In this document: one piece after another, positions 1 through 8,768 of the stretch
Layout of the letters: every line of letters begins with the position of its first letter
Position numbering within the stretch: the first letter of the stretch is position 1
Assembly (NCBI GenBank): GCA_021325355.1
Contig: JAJPHI010000018.1
Span: 186,001 to 250,000 of the forward strand
Direction: 5' to 3'
DNA length: 64,000 bases
Source of the DNA: Pseudomonadota bacterium
GTDB lineage: Bacteria > Desulfobacterota > Binatia > Binatales > Binataceae
Notes under the pieces: model-generated
Seen by the model: the letters and a program-made list of their open reading frames with translations, nothing else
Told to the model about the DNA's origin: nothing
Databases searched by the model: none
Program-made: the position numbers and the translations under genes

Positions 1-669
1 TGCGGCGCGGGGGCTGCGTCCGATCGCGCGCAGGGCGAAGCCCCAGGCGCTGCGATAGAGATAGAGATAGGCGAGGCCGCTCAGGACCGCCGCGAGCGCC
101 ATCCCGAGGTTCAGGCGGCTCGGCGCAAAATAGAGCTGCAGGCGCGCGCTTGCGGCTATCGCGGAGCTTTCGGGGAAGGCGCGCGAGGCTTCGATCAGGG
201 GGCCGTGCACGGCCCAGGCCAGAATCTGCGCCGCGCTGTAGTTCAGCATGATGGTGCTGATGACCTCGCTGACGTTGCGCCGGGCGCGGAGCCATCCGGC
301 GATCCATCCCCAGGCGCCGCCGCCGAGCGCGCCGACGAGGAGGAGCGCGGACACCGCCAGCGGATGGGGCCACGATGCGAGTCGCGGTCCGATGCCGCCG
401 GCGGCCACGGCCCCGGCGATAAGCTGGCCGTCGGCGCCGATATTCCACAGCGCGCCTTCAAAGGCGAGCGCCACGGCGAGTCCGCAGAAGATGAGCGGCG
501 TCGCCTTGACGAGCGTGTCGGTGATAGCGAGCGGACTGCCGAAGGCGCCGTCGAGCAGTCCCGTGGCGGCGCGGGTCGGCGAAACGCCAAGCAGGAGCAG
601 GGTGACGGCGACGAGCAGGGCGGCCAGCAGCAGGGCGGCGAGCGAGGGCAGGAGGGCGCGCGCGCTCAT
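1..669 (-). CDS. ABC transporter permease, nucleoside/simple-sugar type (3' end outside window)
   Basis: The frame opens with ATG at 669 and runs 223 codons to the window edge without a stop. The N-terminus is a hydrophobic Leu/Ala/Val segment, and several more membrane segments follow. The stretch ALWNIGADGQLIAGA and the later VSEVISTIMLNYSA are typical of YufP/BmpA-associated permeases, the membrane subunit of nucleoside or simple-sugar importers. The start overlaps the stop of the upstream ATPase gene in an ATGA, so the two are translationally coupled. The substrate-binding protein and second permease, if present, lie outside the window. Family assignment is good; the substrate is not determined. 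Confidence 0.85.
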   Translation of the reverse strand, partial: MSARALLPSLAALLLAALLVAVTLLLLGVSPTRAATGLLDGAFGSPLAITDTLVKATPLIFCGLAVALAFEGALWNIGADGQLIAGAVAAGGIGPRLASWPHPLAVSALLLVGALGGGAWGWIAGWLRARRNVSEVISTIMLNYSAAQILAWAVHGPLIEASRAFPESSAIAASARLQLYFAPSRLNLGMALAAVLSGLAYLYLYRSAWGFALRAIGRSPRAA

Positions 670-2123
670 CCCTGGGCACCGGAAAGCATCAGGCCGAAGC
701 GGCCGGCCTGACGGTCGGCGGGACCGAGGGGGCGCAGGCGTCCGCGGCTCATCAGATAGCTGCGGCTGCAGAGCTGGAAAATCTCCTCGAGGTCGCTCGA
801 CAGCAGGAGCACCGCGCGGCCGGATTCCGCATACTGGCGCAGTTGGCGGTGGAGCTCACGGGTGGCGGCCAGATCCAGCCCGCGCGCGATATCGTGCGCG
901 ACGACGATTTCGGGCTGCGTCGCGAGCGCGCGCGCCACGGCGAGCCGCTGGCGATTGCCGCCGGAGAGCGCCGCGGCGGGGTCGTGCGGCCCGCCGGCGC
1001 GGATCGCATAGCGGGCGAGCAGCGCGCGGCAGAATTCCACGGCGTCGCGGCGGCGCAGCCAATAGCGGGGAGCGAAACGGCGCCGTAGCGGCTCGAGCAG
1101 CAGCAGATTCTCCCATAACGGCATTTCGAGAATCAGCCCATCGAGGTCGCGGTCCTGCGGGATGAGGGCGAGCGCTCCGCGGGTGAGCAGCCGTCCGGCG
1201 GTGGGCGCGGCGAGACCGGCGAGGATGGCGATGAGCGCGTCCTGACCGTTGCCTTCGACGCCGGCGACGCCGACAATTTCGCCGCGTCGAACCTCCATCG
1301 TGACGCCGTCGAGGAGCCGCCGGCCGTCCTTTTCGAGCATGAGATCGGCGAGCGACAGCAGGACGGCCGGGGCGCCCTCATAGGTGGAGGCGGCAAGCGG
1401 CGGCGGCAGCTCACCGACCATCAGGGTCGCGAGATCGCGTTCATTGGTCGCGGCGGCCGGCACTTCGGCGACCTTGCGCCCGCGGCGCAACACGGTGATG
1501 CGATCGGCGACGGTCAACGCCTCGCCGAGGCGGTGTGTAACCAGCACGACCGCGCGGCCGTCGCGCCTCAGCCGCCCGAGATGATCGAGGAACTGCTCGA
1601 CTTCGGCAGGGGCGAGGGCGCCCGTCGGTTCATCGAGGAGCAGGACGCGCGGCGCGAAACTGAGAGCGCGCAGAATGGCGAGGCGCACACGCTCGCCGAC
1701 CGCGAGATCGGCGACGCGCCGGCCGGGCACGGGCAGGGCGAAGCCGAGGTCGTGAGCGGCGCGCGCGGCGGCGGCGAGCGCCTCGGGACGCAGCCGGGTG
1801 GAGCGGCGAAAACCGCCGAGCGCGAGGTTCTCCTCCCACGACATCTGCTCGAACAGGAGCGGCGCCTGGAAGACCGCGGCGACGCCGTGTGCGGTGCCGG
1901 GAGTTATCCTAAGCGGTCCGTCGGCGCCGGTGATGGTGCCGGCGTCGGGCGCGAGACGGCCGGCGAGGATGCTGACGAGCGTGCTTTTGCCCGCGCCGTT
2001 TTCACCAATCAGGGCATGGATCTCGCCGGGCGCGGCGTGGAAATCGACGCGGTCGAGGGCGACCGTTCGGCCGAAGCGTTTGCATATGCCGCGCGCGACG
2101 AGCATCGAATCCCCGGGGTTCAA
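666..2123 (-). CDS. ABC transporter ATP-binding protein with two ATPase domains (nucleoside/sugar importer)
   Basis: The 485-residue protein energises import through the adjacent permease. Domain 1 has Walker A GENGAGKST (about residues 40-48) and Walker B VLLLDEPTGAL. Its signature is the weak AVGERVR form usual in the N-terminal half of RbsA/YufO proteins. Domain 2 has a degenerate Walker A (GVEGNGQDAL), a canonical LSGGNRQRLAVAR signature, and IVVAHDIARGLD in place of a standard Walker B. This asymmetry is the family norm: one composite site does most of the hydrolysis. The start may be 2123 or the in-frame Met at 2105. It is first in the operon and faces away from the amino acid permease. 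Confidence 0.9.
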   Translation of the reverse strand: MNPGDSMLVARGICKRFGRTVALDRVDFHAAPGEIHALIGENGAGKSTLVSILAGRLAPDAGTITGADGPLRITPGTAHGVAAVFQAPLLFEQMSWEENLALGGFRRSTRLRPEALAAAARAAHDLGFALPVPGRRVADLAVGERVRLAILRALSFAPRVLLLDEPTGALAPAEVEQFLDHLGRLRRDGRAVVLVTHRLGEALTVADRITVLRRGRKVAEVPAAATNERDLATLMVGELPPPLAASTYEGAPAVLLSLADLMLEKDGRRLLDGVTMEVRRGEIVGVAGVEGNGQDALIAILAGLAAPTAGRLLTRGALALIPQDRDLDGLILEMPLWENLLLLEPLRRRFAPRYWLRRRDAVEFCRALLARYAIRAGGPHDPAAALSGGNRQRLAVARALATQPEIVVAHDIARGLDLAATRELHRQLRQYAESGRAVLLLSSDLEEIFQLCSRSYLMSRGRLRPLGPADRQAGRFGLMLSGAQG

Positions 2124-2310
2124 AAGCCCACATTATCCCTGCCGCGGCCGGCGCGGGCTACCGATCGGGCCGCGGCGGCGGCGGGCCGAAGCGCCGGGGT
2201 TCCGCCGCTGGGCGCCCGCGAAAGAGGCAGATGCCTGCGCCGTGACGCGGACGGGGCGGCGCGAAGGCCGCCGCCGCCGTGTTGCCTCGCAGGTACGGTC
2301 GTTGCAGTTA

Positions 2311-2325
2311 TTGCCTGACAGGCAA
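2311..2325. promoter_or_regulatory. 15-bp perfect palindrome upstream of the amino acid permease
   Basis: TTGCCTG-A-CAGGCAA is a perfect 7+1+7 inverted repeat about 48-62 bases before the permease start at 2373, in the 249-bp gap between the ABC importer and permease genes. Its position suits an operator or activator site. No regulator gene is adjacent, so the binding protein is unknown. Confidence 0.4.
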
Positions 2326-2372
2326 AATCGAACAGGCGCCAGCCGGGCGGGCGTGGCGCCGGGAGCAGGGCA

Positions 2373-3821
2373 ATGAAGCAGGGCGATAGTCAGGCGGGGC
2401 TCCGCGCGGAATGTTTGAACTTCACCGAAGTCACGGCGATGGCGATCGCGCTTATCTCGCCGACCATGACGGCGGCGCTGATTGTGCCTTTGATGTACGG
2501 CACGGCGGGCAGCGCGAGCTGGCTCGCCTATCTGTTCGGCACGGTGATGCTGCTGTTCGTCGCCATGAATCTTAATCAGTTCGCGCGGCGTTCGTCGTCG
2601 GCGGGATCGATGTACGCCTATACGGTGATGGGACTCGGCACGACGGCGGGGAACGTGTCGGGGTGGTGTCTCGCCTGGGCTTACCTCTTTATCGGCACGG
2701 CGGGCGTGACCGGGTTCACGATTTTTGCGAACACGCTGCTCGGCATGGTCGGCCTCGGCCTGCCGGAACCTTTGCTGTTCCTTATCTGCGTGGGATCGTG
2801 CTGGATGCTCGCGTATCGGGATATTCAGCTCTCCAGTGTGCTGATGCTGATCCTCGAGGGGCTGTCGATCTTTTTCATCCTGATGCTCGCGGTGATCGTG
2901 CTGTTTCACGCCAAAGCGGTGTTTGATCCGGCGCAACTGACGCTTCAGGGGGCGTCGTTTTCGGGCTTGAGCCTCGGCGTGGTGGTGGCGATCTTCAGCC
3001 TGGTCGGCTTCGAATGCGCCACCGCCTTCGGCGAGGAGGCCAAGGAGCCGCTGCGGACGATCCCGCGGGCGGTGATCGGGAGTCTGCTACTGACGGGCGC
3101 ATTTTTCGTCTTTATCACCTATACCGAAGTCGTGGGTTTCAACGGAGCGAAGCTGACCCTCGACAAGGCCGACGCGCCGCTCAATTACCTGGCGGACCTG
3201 ATGAGTGTCGGCTGGCTCAAGGCGCCGATCTCGGCGGGGGCGATGATCAGTTTCTATTCGCTGGCGTTGTCCTGTCTCAACTCGGGCGCGCGGATCCTAT
3301 ATGCGATGGGCCGGGTCGGCGTGCTCCATCCGGCGCTCGGCCGATCGCACGAGACCCATGAAACGCCGCACGTCGCCGTCTCCGTGATGGGTTTGTTGAT
3401 CCTGCTCAATCCGCTGGTTCTGACCAAGGTCTTCGGGCTCGCGGTGCTCGACGCCTTCAACGATGCCGGGACCTTCGGCGCGTTCGGTTTTCTGGGGGCG
3501 TATTTCCTGATCTCGATCGCAGCGCCGGCGTATCTGCGGCAATGGGGGGCGCTACGGATGAAGGAGATCGGGCTCGCGGCGGCGTCCGTGGTGCTGCTGA
3601 TGGTGCCGGCGGTGGGCAGTGTGTATCCGGTGCCGTCGTGGCCGGTGAATATTTTTCCCTACATTTTCCTCGGCTATCTCGCGATTGGCCTGACCTGGTT
3701 CATGATCCTGCGCCGGCGGCCAGCCTTTGTCGCCTCGGTCACCGAACGTGTTCGCGCCGAGCATCGCGGGGTGCGCGAGGTCGGCGCCGGCCGCGCGCGG
3801 CGGACGGTCAGCGCGGCATAG
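2373..3821 (+). CDS. APC-family amino acid permease
   Basis: The 482-residue polytopic membrane protein has about 12 hydrophobic segments. The first spans (FTEVTAMAIALISPTMTAAL) and the glycine/serine-rich core of spans 1-3 match the amino acid/polyamine/organocation superfamily. The helix 6 region (GVVVAIFSLVGFECATAFGEE) carries the GFE-type substrate motif of that family. A charged, Arg-rich tail follows the last span. The ATG at 2373 starts the uninterrupted frame. The cargo, probably an amino acid or amine, cannot be read from sequence. A perfect palindrome lies about 50 bases upstream. The MOSC gene follows after 20 bases. Confidence 0.88.
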   Translation: MKQGDSQAGLRAECLNFTEVTAMAIALISPTMTAALIVPLMYGTAGSASWLAYLFGTVMLLFVAMNLNQFARRSSSAGSMYAYTVMGLGTTAGNVSGWCLAWAYLFIGTAGVTGFTIFANTLLGMVGLGLPEPLLFLICVGSCWMLAYRDIQLSSVLMLILEGLSIFFILMLAVIVLFHAKAVFDPAQLTLQGASFSGLSLGVVVAIFSLVGFECATAFGEEAKEPLRTIPRAVIGSLLLTGAFFVFITYTEVVGFNGAKLTLDKADAPLNYLADLMSVGWLKAPISAGAMISFYSLALSCLNSGARILYAMGRVGVLHPALGRSHETHETPHVAVSVMGLLILLNPLVLTKVFGLAVLDAFNDAGTFGAFGFLGAYFLISIAAPAYLRQWGALRMKEIGLAAASVVLLMVPAVGSVYPVPSWPVNIFPYIFLGYLAIGLTWFMILRRRPAFVASVTERVRAEHRGVREVGAGRARRTVSAA

Positions 3822-3841
3822 GGCCGTTGGCGAGGGTTAGG

Positions 3842-4651
3842 ATGGAACGGGTCGGGACGATTCGGGCGCTGTGGCGCTATCCGGTCAAATCGATGGCGGG
3901 CGAGCGGCAGGAGCGTCTGGTGGTGACGGAGCGCGGGGTGCTGGGTGATCGCGCCTATGCGTTGGTGGACCGCGCCACCGGCAATCTGGTCAGCGCCAAG
4001 AATCCGCGCAAGTGGCAGGCGGTCCTCGCCTGTCGCGCGCGGCTCGAACGGACGCCGACGCTTGAAGAGCCGCTGCCGCCGGCGCTGATCACGCTCGGGG
4101 ACGGCACGATCGTGCGGACCGATGCGGCCGATGCGGAGCGGCGCTTGAGCGCAGCCTTGCAGCGCGAGGTGACGATCGCGTGCGGCGGGATGGCGCGTCC
4201 GCGACTCGAAAAGTACTGGCCGGACCTGGATAAACTCGCACGCCGCAACGAGGTCTCGAACGAGGAGATCATGGCGGACAGTTTCTTCGACGGCGCGCCG
4301 ATCCATCTGCTGACGACGGCGTCGCTGGCGACGCTGACGCGGCTTTATCCGACGGGTTATTTCGATGCGCGCCGGTTTCGGCCGAATATCGTGGTCGAGC
4401 CGGAGGCGGCTCAAGGTTTTATCGAGAACGACTGGGTCGGACGGACGCTGGCGCTGGGACCCGAAGTCGTGCTCAGCATCTGGCGGCCGACGCCGCGCTG
4501 CGTGATCGTTACGCTCGAACAGGGCGAGCTGCCGCGCGATCTGGGTATCCTGCGGACCGCGGCGCAGGAGAACAAGGCCAACGTCGGCGTCTATGCCACG
4601 GTGCTGCGCGGCGGCACGATGCGCGAGGACGACGCGGTGATGCTGCAGTGA
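3842..4651 (+). CDS. MOSC domain-containing protein (YcbX/mARC-like)
   Basis: The protein has 269 residues from ATG at 3842; the open frame extends further upstream but only this start gives a proper N-terminus. Residues 1-80 form the MOSC N-terminal beta-barrel (IRALWRYPVKSM, GVLGDRAYALVD). The MOSC domain follows, with RFRPNIVVE and the conserved Cys in TPRCVIV that ligates the molybdenum cofactor in mARC/YcbX relatives. These proteins reduce N-hydroxylated or sulfur-oxidised compounds or transfer sulfur; the substrate here is unknown. A Mo/W importer at 55-58 kb could supply the metal. Confidence 0.88.
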   Translation: MERVGTIRALWRYPVKSMAGERQERLVVTERGVLGDRAYALVDRATGNLVSAKNPRKWQAVLACRARLERTPTLEEPLPPALITLGDGTIVRTDAADAERRLSAALQREVTIACGGMARPRLEKYWPDLDKLARRNEVSNEEIMADSFFDGAPIHLLTTASLATLTRLYPTGYFDARRFRPNIVVEPEAAQGFIENDWVGRTLALGPEVVLSIWRPTPRCVIVTLEQGELPRDLGILRTAAQENKANVGVYATVLRGGTMREDDAVMLQ

Positions 4652-4690
4652 CGGGCCGCTCGCCGCGGTTTGCCGCGCAGGCAAGGGCGA

Positions 4691-4699
4691 TGCTAACTA
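4691..4699 (+). promoter_or_regulatory. Candidate extended -10 element giving a leaderless transcript
   Basis: TGC-TAACTA (TGn plus -10-like hexamer) ends 7 bases before the GTG at 4707. Transcription would begin at or next to the start codon. I see no Shine-Dalgarno sequence before this GTG, which fits leaderless initiation. Confidence 0.35.
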
Positions 4700-4706
4700 A
4701 CCCGGC

Positions 4707-5405
4707 GTGGCAGCAGGAGAGTTTTCGTCCCATGGCAAACCCTTGGCGCTAGCCGCGCAGCTCACGCGGTTGCGGCAGGAACGCGGCTGGACCCTGGGGG
4801 CGCTGGCGGCGCGCAGCGGGCTATCGGCGCCCTTTCTCTCGCGACTCGAAAGCGGACTGCGGCAGCCGTCGCTCGCCGCGCTGATCACGCTCGCCGAGGT
4901 TTATGGTGTCGCCCTTTCTGCGCTGATCGATCCGGCGGCTCATCCGCTCGAGTCGACGGTGACGCGCCGGCAGCAGGCGCGGATCCGGCGCGCGGACGGC
5001 CTCCGGTATCATCCGATCTCGGGCGGCGAAGAGGGGCTGCGGCTCAACGCCCTGCATGTGATCGTGCCGCGCCGGCGTCGCCCGCACGGGCTCGCGAAGC
5101 ACGACGGCGAGGAACTGCTGTACGTGCTGAGCGGCACCCTCAACCTGACGCTCGACCGCCAGAATCATCTATTGCAGGCCGGTGACTCGGCGCACTTCGC
5201 CGCTTCGATTCCCCATCGTTTGGCCGCGGTCGGGGAGCGCGACGCCGAGGTGCTGCTGGTTTCGGCAGCGCCGTCGCCGGCGGATAGGGCGCAGCGCGGG
5301 GTCGCGCGGCGGGCCGGGGCGGGGAGGCCGACGGTCACGGCGCAGGCGTGTATCGCGCCGCCGCCCCTTCCCCTCAAACAATCGACGGCGCTTCGGCCGA
5401 CTTGA
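4707..5405 (+). CDS. XRE-family transcriptional regulator with C-terminal cupin domain
   Basis: The protein has 232 residues from a GTG start. Residues 14-70 form a helix-turn-helix ([20 protein letters not shown], then [20 protein letters not shown]). A flexible linker leads to a cupin barrel at about 105-190 ([36 protein letters not shown]) that would bind a small effector. The architecture is that of PuuR-like regulators, which usually control nearby amine or amino acid metabolism, so the permease at 2373 or the LLM enzyme at 5461 are plausible targets. The C-terminal 40 residues are Arg/Pro-rich and probably disordered. Confidence 0.88.
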   Translation: MAAGEFSSHGKPLALAAQLTRLRQERGWTLGALAARSGLSAPFLSRLESGLRQPSLAALITLAEVYGVALSALIDPAAHPLESTVTRRQQARIRRADGLRYHPISGGEEGLRLNALHVIVPRRRRPHGLAKHDGEELLYVLSGTLNLTLDRQNHLLQAGDSAHFAASIPHRLAAVGERDAEVLLVSAAPSPADRAQRGVARRAGAGRPTVTAQACIAPPPLPLKQSTALRPT

Positions 5406-5460
5406 TATGCTCAGCGCGGCGGCGCTGCGGCGTCGCCGACCGCCGCAGGAGGAGAGAGCG

Positions 5461-6492
5461 ATGCGCCTGGGACTAGTATCCGGATATTCGGGTCCGCGGA
5501 TGGCCGAGACGATGGAGGTTATCCTCGAGGCCGAGCGGCTGGGTTACGACTCGGTCTGGACCGGCGAGGCCTGGGGCTCGGACGTCGTGAGTTTCCTCGC
5601 CTTCGTCGGCGCGCGCACCTCGAAGATCAAACTTGGCGCCGGAATCCTGCAGATGCAGGCGCGGACGCCGGCGATGACCGCGATGACGGCGATGACGCTC
5701 GACGGGCTGACCAACGGCCGGTTCCTTATTGGGATGGGGCCGTCGAATCCGCAGGTGATCGAAGGCTGGCACGGTGTGCCATACGGCAAGCCGCTGCAGC
5801 GCTACCGCGAGTATATCGAGATTATCCGCATGATCCTCAGGCGCGAGCAGCCGCTGAGCTACGACGGTAGGGAATATCAGATCCCGTATCGCGGTCCGGG
5901 GGCGAGCGGCCTCGGGAAACCGCTCAAGAGTATCCTGCACGGCCGTCCGGACATGAAGATTTATACCGCGTCGATCAGTCCCAAGGGGATCGAGCTGGCG
6001 GCCGAGCTCGCCGACGGGATCCTGCCGGTCTGGATGAGCCCGGACTGGTACGACGCGCTTTACAAGGAGCATCTGGAGGCGGGTTTCGCCAAGGCCGGTC
6101 CGCACAAGAAGCGCGCGGAGTTTGACTTTTCGCCCTACGTCACCTGCGTGATGGGCAACGATATCGCGAAGTGCCGCGAGCCGGTCAAAGCGAGTCTCGC
6201 GCTGTATATCGGCGGGATGGGCGCGCGGAACAAGAATTTTTACAACAGCTACGTGCGCAACTTCGGCTATGAGGACCTCGCCACCAGACTGCAGGACCTC
6301 TACCTCGGCGGGAAAAAGAACGAGGCGCAGGCGGCGGTGCCGGATGAGCTGGTCGATGCGGTAGCACTGGTCGGCCCGAAGGAGCATATCCGCGACCAGC
6401 TCGCGCGCTGGAAGGCGTCGCCGGTAACCACGATGCTGATTGGCACCAACCAGGTCGAGGCGCTGCGAACCCTGGCGGAACTTTGCCTTTAG
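5461..6492 (+). CDS. LLM-class flavin (probably F420)-dependent oxidoreductase
   Basis: The protein has 343 residues from ATG at 5461, preceded by a strong AGGAGGAGAG ribosome-binding site; the open frame extends upstream but without coding character. The luciferase-like TIM barrel is clear: [14 protein letters not shown] at the first strand, [15 protein letters not shown], then [20 protein letters not shown]. These match the F420-dependent branch (Mer/FGD/Rv-type) better than the FMN branch, but the cofactor is inferred from family resemblance only. Substrate unknown. A -10-like TATGCT (5406-5411) preceded by TGA may be its promoter. Confidence 0.9.
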   Translation: MRLGLVSGYSGPRMAETMEVILEAERLGYDSVWTGEAWGSDVVSFLAFVGARTSKIKLGAGILQMQARTPAMTAMTAMTLDGLTNGRFLIGMGPSNPQVIEGWHGVPYGKPLQRYREYIEIIRMILRREQPLSYDGREYQIPYRGPGASGLGKPLKSILHGRPDMKIYTASISPKGIELAAELADGILPVWMSPDWYDALYKEHLEAGFAKAGPHKKRAEFDFSPYVTCVMGNDIAKCREPVKASLALYIGGMGARNKNFYNSYVRNFGYEDLATRLQDLYLGGKKNEAQAAVPDELVDAVALVGPKEHIRDQLARWKASPVTTMLIGTNQVEALRTLAELCL

Positions 6493-6604
6493 CGTCCAGT
6501 CGCAGCTAACTGCGCGCCGCCGCCGGCCGGACGGGCCGTCACGCCAGCGGTCGGCATTGATACCGGTTACGGCGATAAACCTGCGTCCCTGACCGCGCGA
6601 CGAC

Positions 6605-6613
6605 TGCTATAAT
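6605..6613 (+). promoter_or_regulatory. Extended -10 promoter of obg, predicted leaderless
   Basis: TGC-TATAAT is a perfect extended -10 element. It ends 9 bases before the obg ATG at 6623, so transcription would start at or within a base or two of the codon. There is no Shine-Dalgarno sequence and no good -35, as expected for an extended -10 promoter with a leaderless mRNA. Confidence 0.5.
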
Positions 6614-6622
6614 GCCGGCGGG

Positions 6623-7645
6623 ATGCGTTTTATCGACGAAGCCCGGGTTTACGTCCAGGCCGGCAAGGGCGGCGACGGCGCGATCGCGTTTCTGCGCGAG
6701 AAGTATCGTCCCTTCGGCGGTCCCGCCGGCGGCGACGGCGGGCGCGGCGGCAGCGTCGTGTTCGAGGTCGATGAAGGCCTCTCGACGCTGCTCGATTTCA
6801 AGTACCAGCCGCGGCTCATCGCGCGCGACGGCGAGCCTGGGCGGGGCAAGCAGCAGTACGGCCATCAGGGTGACGACCTTTTCGTGCGCGTGCCTCCGGG
6901 CACGATCGTCTTCGATGAAAGCGACGGGCGCGTGCTCGCCGATCTGGTGGCGCCGGGCGCGCAGGCGGTGATCGCCCGGGGCGGTCAGGGCGGCCTCGGC
7001 AACATGCACTTTGTCTCCTCGACGCGGCGCACGCCGCGTATCGCCACGCCGGGCGCGCGCGGCGAGGCGCGCTGGGTGCGGATGGAGCTCCGGCTGGTGG
7101 CGGACGCCGGCCTGGTAGGGCTGCCCAATGCGGGCAAGTCGACGATGCTCGCGGCGCTCAGCGCGGCCCATCCGAAGATCGCGCCGTACCCCTTCACCAC
7201 GCTGACGCCGAATCTTGGACGGGTGCGGGTGAGCGACGACGAGGCGTTCAACCTGGCGGATATTCCGGGTCTGATCGAAGGGGCGCATCAGGGGCACGGC
7301 CTCGGTATCCGCTTTCTGCGCCATCTGCAACGCACGCGCGTGCTGGTTTACGTAATCGATGTCACGGCCGACCCGCTGGCCGACTACGCCGTCGTCAGAA
7401 ACGAAGTCGAGGCTTTCGACGCCGGGATGGTTGGGCGGCCGGCGCTAATCGCGCTCAACAAGGTTGATCTGGTCGAGGCGGCTGCGGCCGCCGCCCGGGC
7501 GCGCGAACTTGCCGAAGCGAGCGGACTCGAGGTGCTGATGGTTTCGGCCGAGGAGCGTCGCGGCCTGCGGCCGTTAATCGATGCGATTGTGCGAAAGCTT
7601 GAGGGGAGAGAAGCGCATTCAGCCAATGTCACAACTGGACTATAA
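6623..7645 (+). CDS. obg: Obg family GTPase (ribosome assembly)
   Basis: The 340-residue Obg/CgtA protein acts in late 50S subunit assembly and stress control. Residues 1-158 form the glycine-rich Obg fold (YVQAGKGGDGAIAF, GGPAGGDGGRGGSV). The G domain follows with P-loop GLPNAGKST, the G3 motif DIPGL and NKVD. It is a little short because it lacks the extra C-terminal OCT domain of some homologs. The usual upstream rplU-rpmA pair is absent. It overlaps proB by 20 bases and heads the proB-proA-nadD-rsfS cluster common in delta-type bacteria. Confidence 0.97.
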   Translation: MRFIDEARVYVQAGKGGDGAIAFLREKYRPFGGPAGGDGGRGGSVVFEVDEGLSTLLDFKYQPRLIARDGEPGRGKQQYGHQGDDLFVRVPPGTIVFDESDGRVLADLVAPGAQAVIARGGQGGLGNMHFVSSTRRTPRIATPGARGEARWVRMELRLVADAGLVGLPNAGKSTMLAALSAAHPKIAPYPFTTLTPNLGRVRVSDDEAFNLADIPGLIEGAHQGHGLGIRFLRHLQRTRVLVYVIDVTADPLADYAVVRNEVEAFDAGMVGRPALIALNKVDLVEAAAAAARARELAEASGLEVLMVSAEERRGLRPLIDAIVRKLEGREAHSANVTTGL

Positions 7646-8768
7646 GGCATCGCTGTTGCGGACCGCGCGCCGGATCGTGGTCAAGGTCGGCAGCGCGGTG
7701 CTTTCGGACACGAGCGGTCTGCGGGTCGAGGTTATCGATCGTCTTGCGGCGCAGATCGACCGGGTTATGCGCGAGGGGCGCGAGGTCGTGCTGGTGAGCT
7801 CGGGCGCGATCGCCGCGGGGCGCGCGCGGCTCGGCTATCGCGGGCGCTCGATGGGCGAGCGGCAGGCGGCCGCCGCGGCCGGTCAAATCGAGCTGATGCG
7901 GCAATGGGCCAAGGCCTTTGATGGGCGCGGGCGGACGGTCGCGCAACTGTTGCTGACGCATGACGACGTGGCTGACCGCAAGCGGCGCACCAACGCCGTC
8001 CATACGCTGCGGGCGCTGCTCAGCGCCGGCGTGCTGCCGATCATCAACGAGAACGATACGGTCGCGGTCGAAGAGATTAGAATGGGCGACAACGACGTGC
8101 TCTCGTCGATGGTGGCCGGGATGGTGCAGGCGCAGATGCTGGTGATACTGAGCGACGTGGCCGGGGTGATGACGCGCGATCCGCGCAAGCATCCCGATGC
8201 CCGCCTGATCCCGCTGATCAGCGACGTCGAGTCGGCGACGCGCGGGCTGGTGGCCGAGAAGGCCGGTCCGTTGGGCAGCGGCGGCATGGCGACCAAGCTC
8301 AAGGCGGCGGGACAGGCGGCGCGCGCCGGGATCGCGACGATTATCGCGCCCGGTCGTGGCGGCGATAATCTGCTGGCGGTGCTCGATCCGGCGCGTGAAA
8401 TCGGCACCCTGATAGCGCCGTCACGCGCCCCGCTCAAGGGACACAAGCAATGGATCGCCTTCGCGCTGCGACCGGTGGGCGCGCTGGCGCTTGATCCGGG
8501 GGCCGCCGAAGCGCTGCGGCACAAGGGTCGGAGCCTGTTGCCGTCAGGAATCCGCGAGGTGCGCGGCGAATTCGCGAGCGGCGACTGCGTGAGCCTGCTG
8601 GATGCCGCCGGGGTCGAGTTCGGACGCGGACTGGTGAACTATCCGTCGAGCGACGTGTCGCGCGTTTTGGGCCATCGCTCGGCCGAGATTTCGCAGGTGC
8701 TGGGCTACAAGGTGGCCGACGAGATTGTCCATCGTGACAACTTCGTGCTGCTCGAGGAACTGACGTGA
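7626..8768 (+). CDS. proB: Glutamate 5-kinase
   Basis: The protein has 380 residues from ATG at 7626, inside the end of obg. ProB phosphorylates L-glutamate to gamma-glutamyl phosphate, the first step of proline synthesis. The amino-acid-kinase domain shows RIVVKVGSAVLSD at the start, SSGAIAAGR, and INENDTVAVEE; GPLGSGGMATKLKAA is a family hallmark. A C-terminal PUA domain (about residues 285-375) is present, as in E. coli ProB. The stop overlaps the proA start in GTGA, so the kinase and reductase are translationally coupled, which suits channelling of the unstable intermediate. Confidence 0.97.
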   Translation: MSQLDYKASLLRTARRIVVKVGSAVLSDTSGLRVEVIDRLAAQIDRVMREGREVVLVSSGAIAAGRARLGYRGRSMGERQAAAAAGQIELMRQWAKAFDGRGRTVAQLLLTHDDVADRKRRTNAVHTLRALLSAGVLPIINENDTVAVEEIRMGDNDVLSSMVAGMVQAQMLVILSDVAGVMTRDPRKHPDARLIPLISDVESATRGLVAEKAGPLGSGGMATKLKAAGQAARAGIATIIAPGRGGDNLLAVLDPAREIGTLIAPSRAPLKGHKQWIAFALRPVGALALDPGAAEALRHKGRSLLPSGIREVRGEFASGDCVSLLDAAGVEFGRGLVNYPSSDVSRVLGHRSAEISQVLGYKVADEIVHRDNFVLLEELT

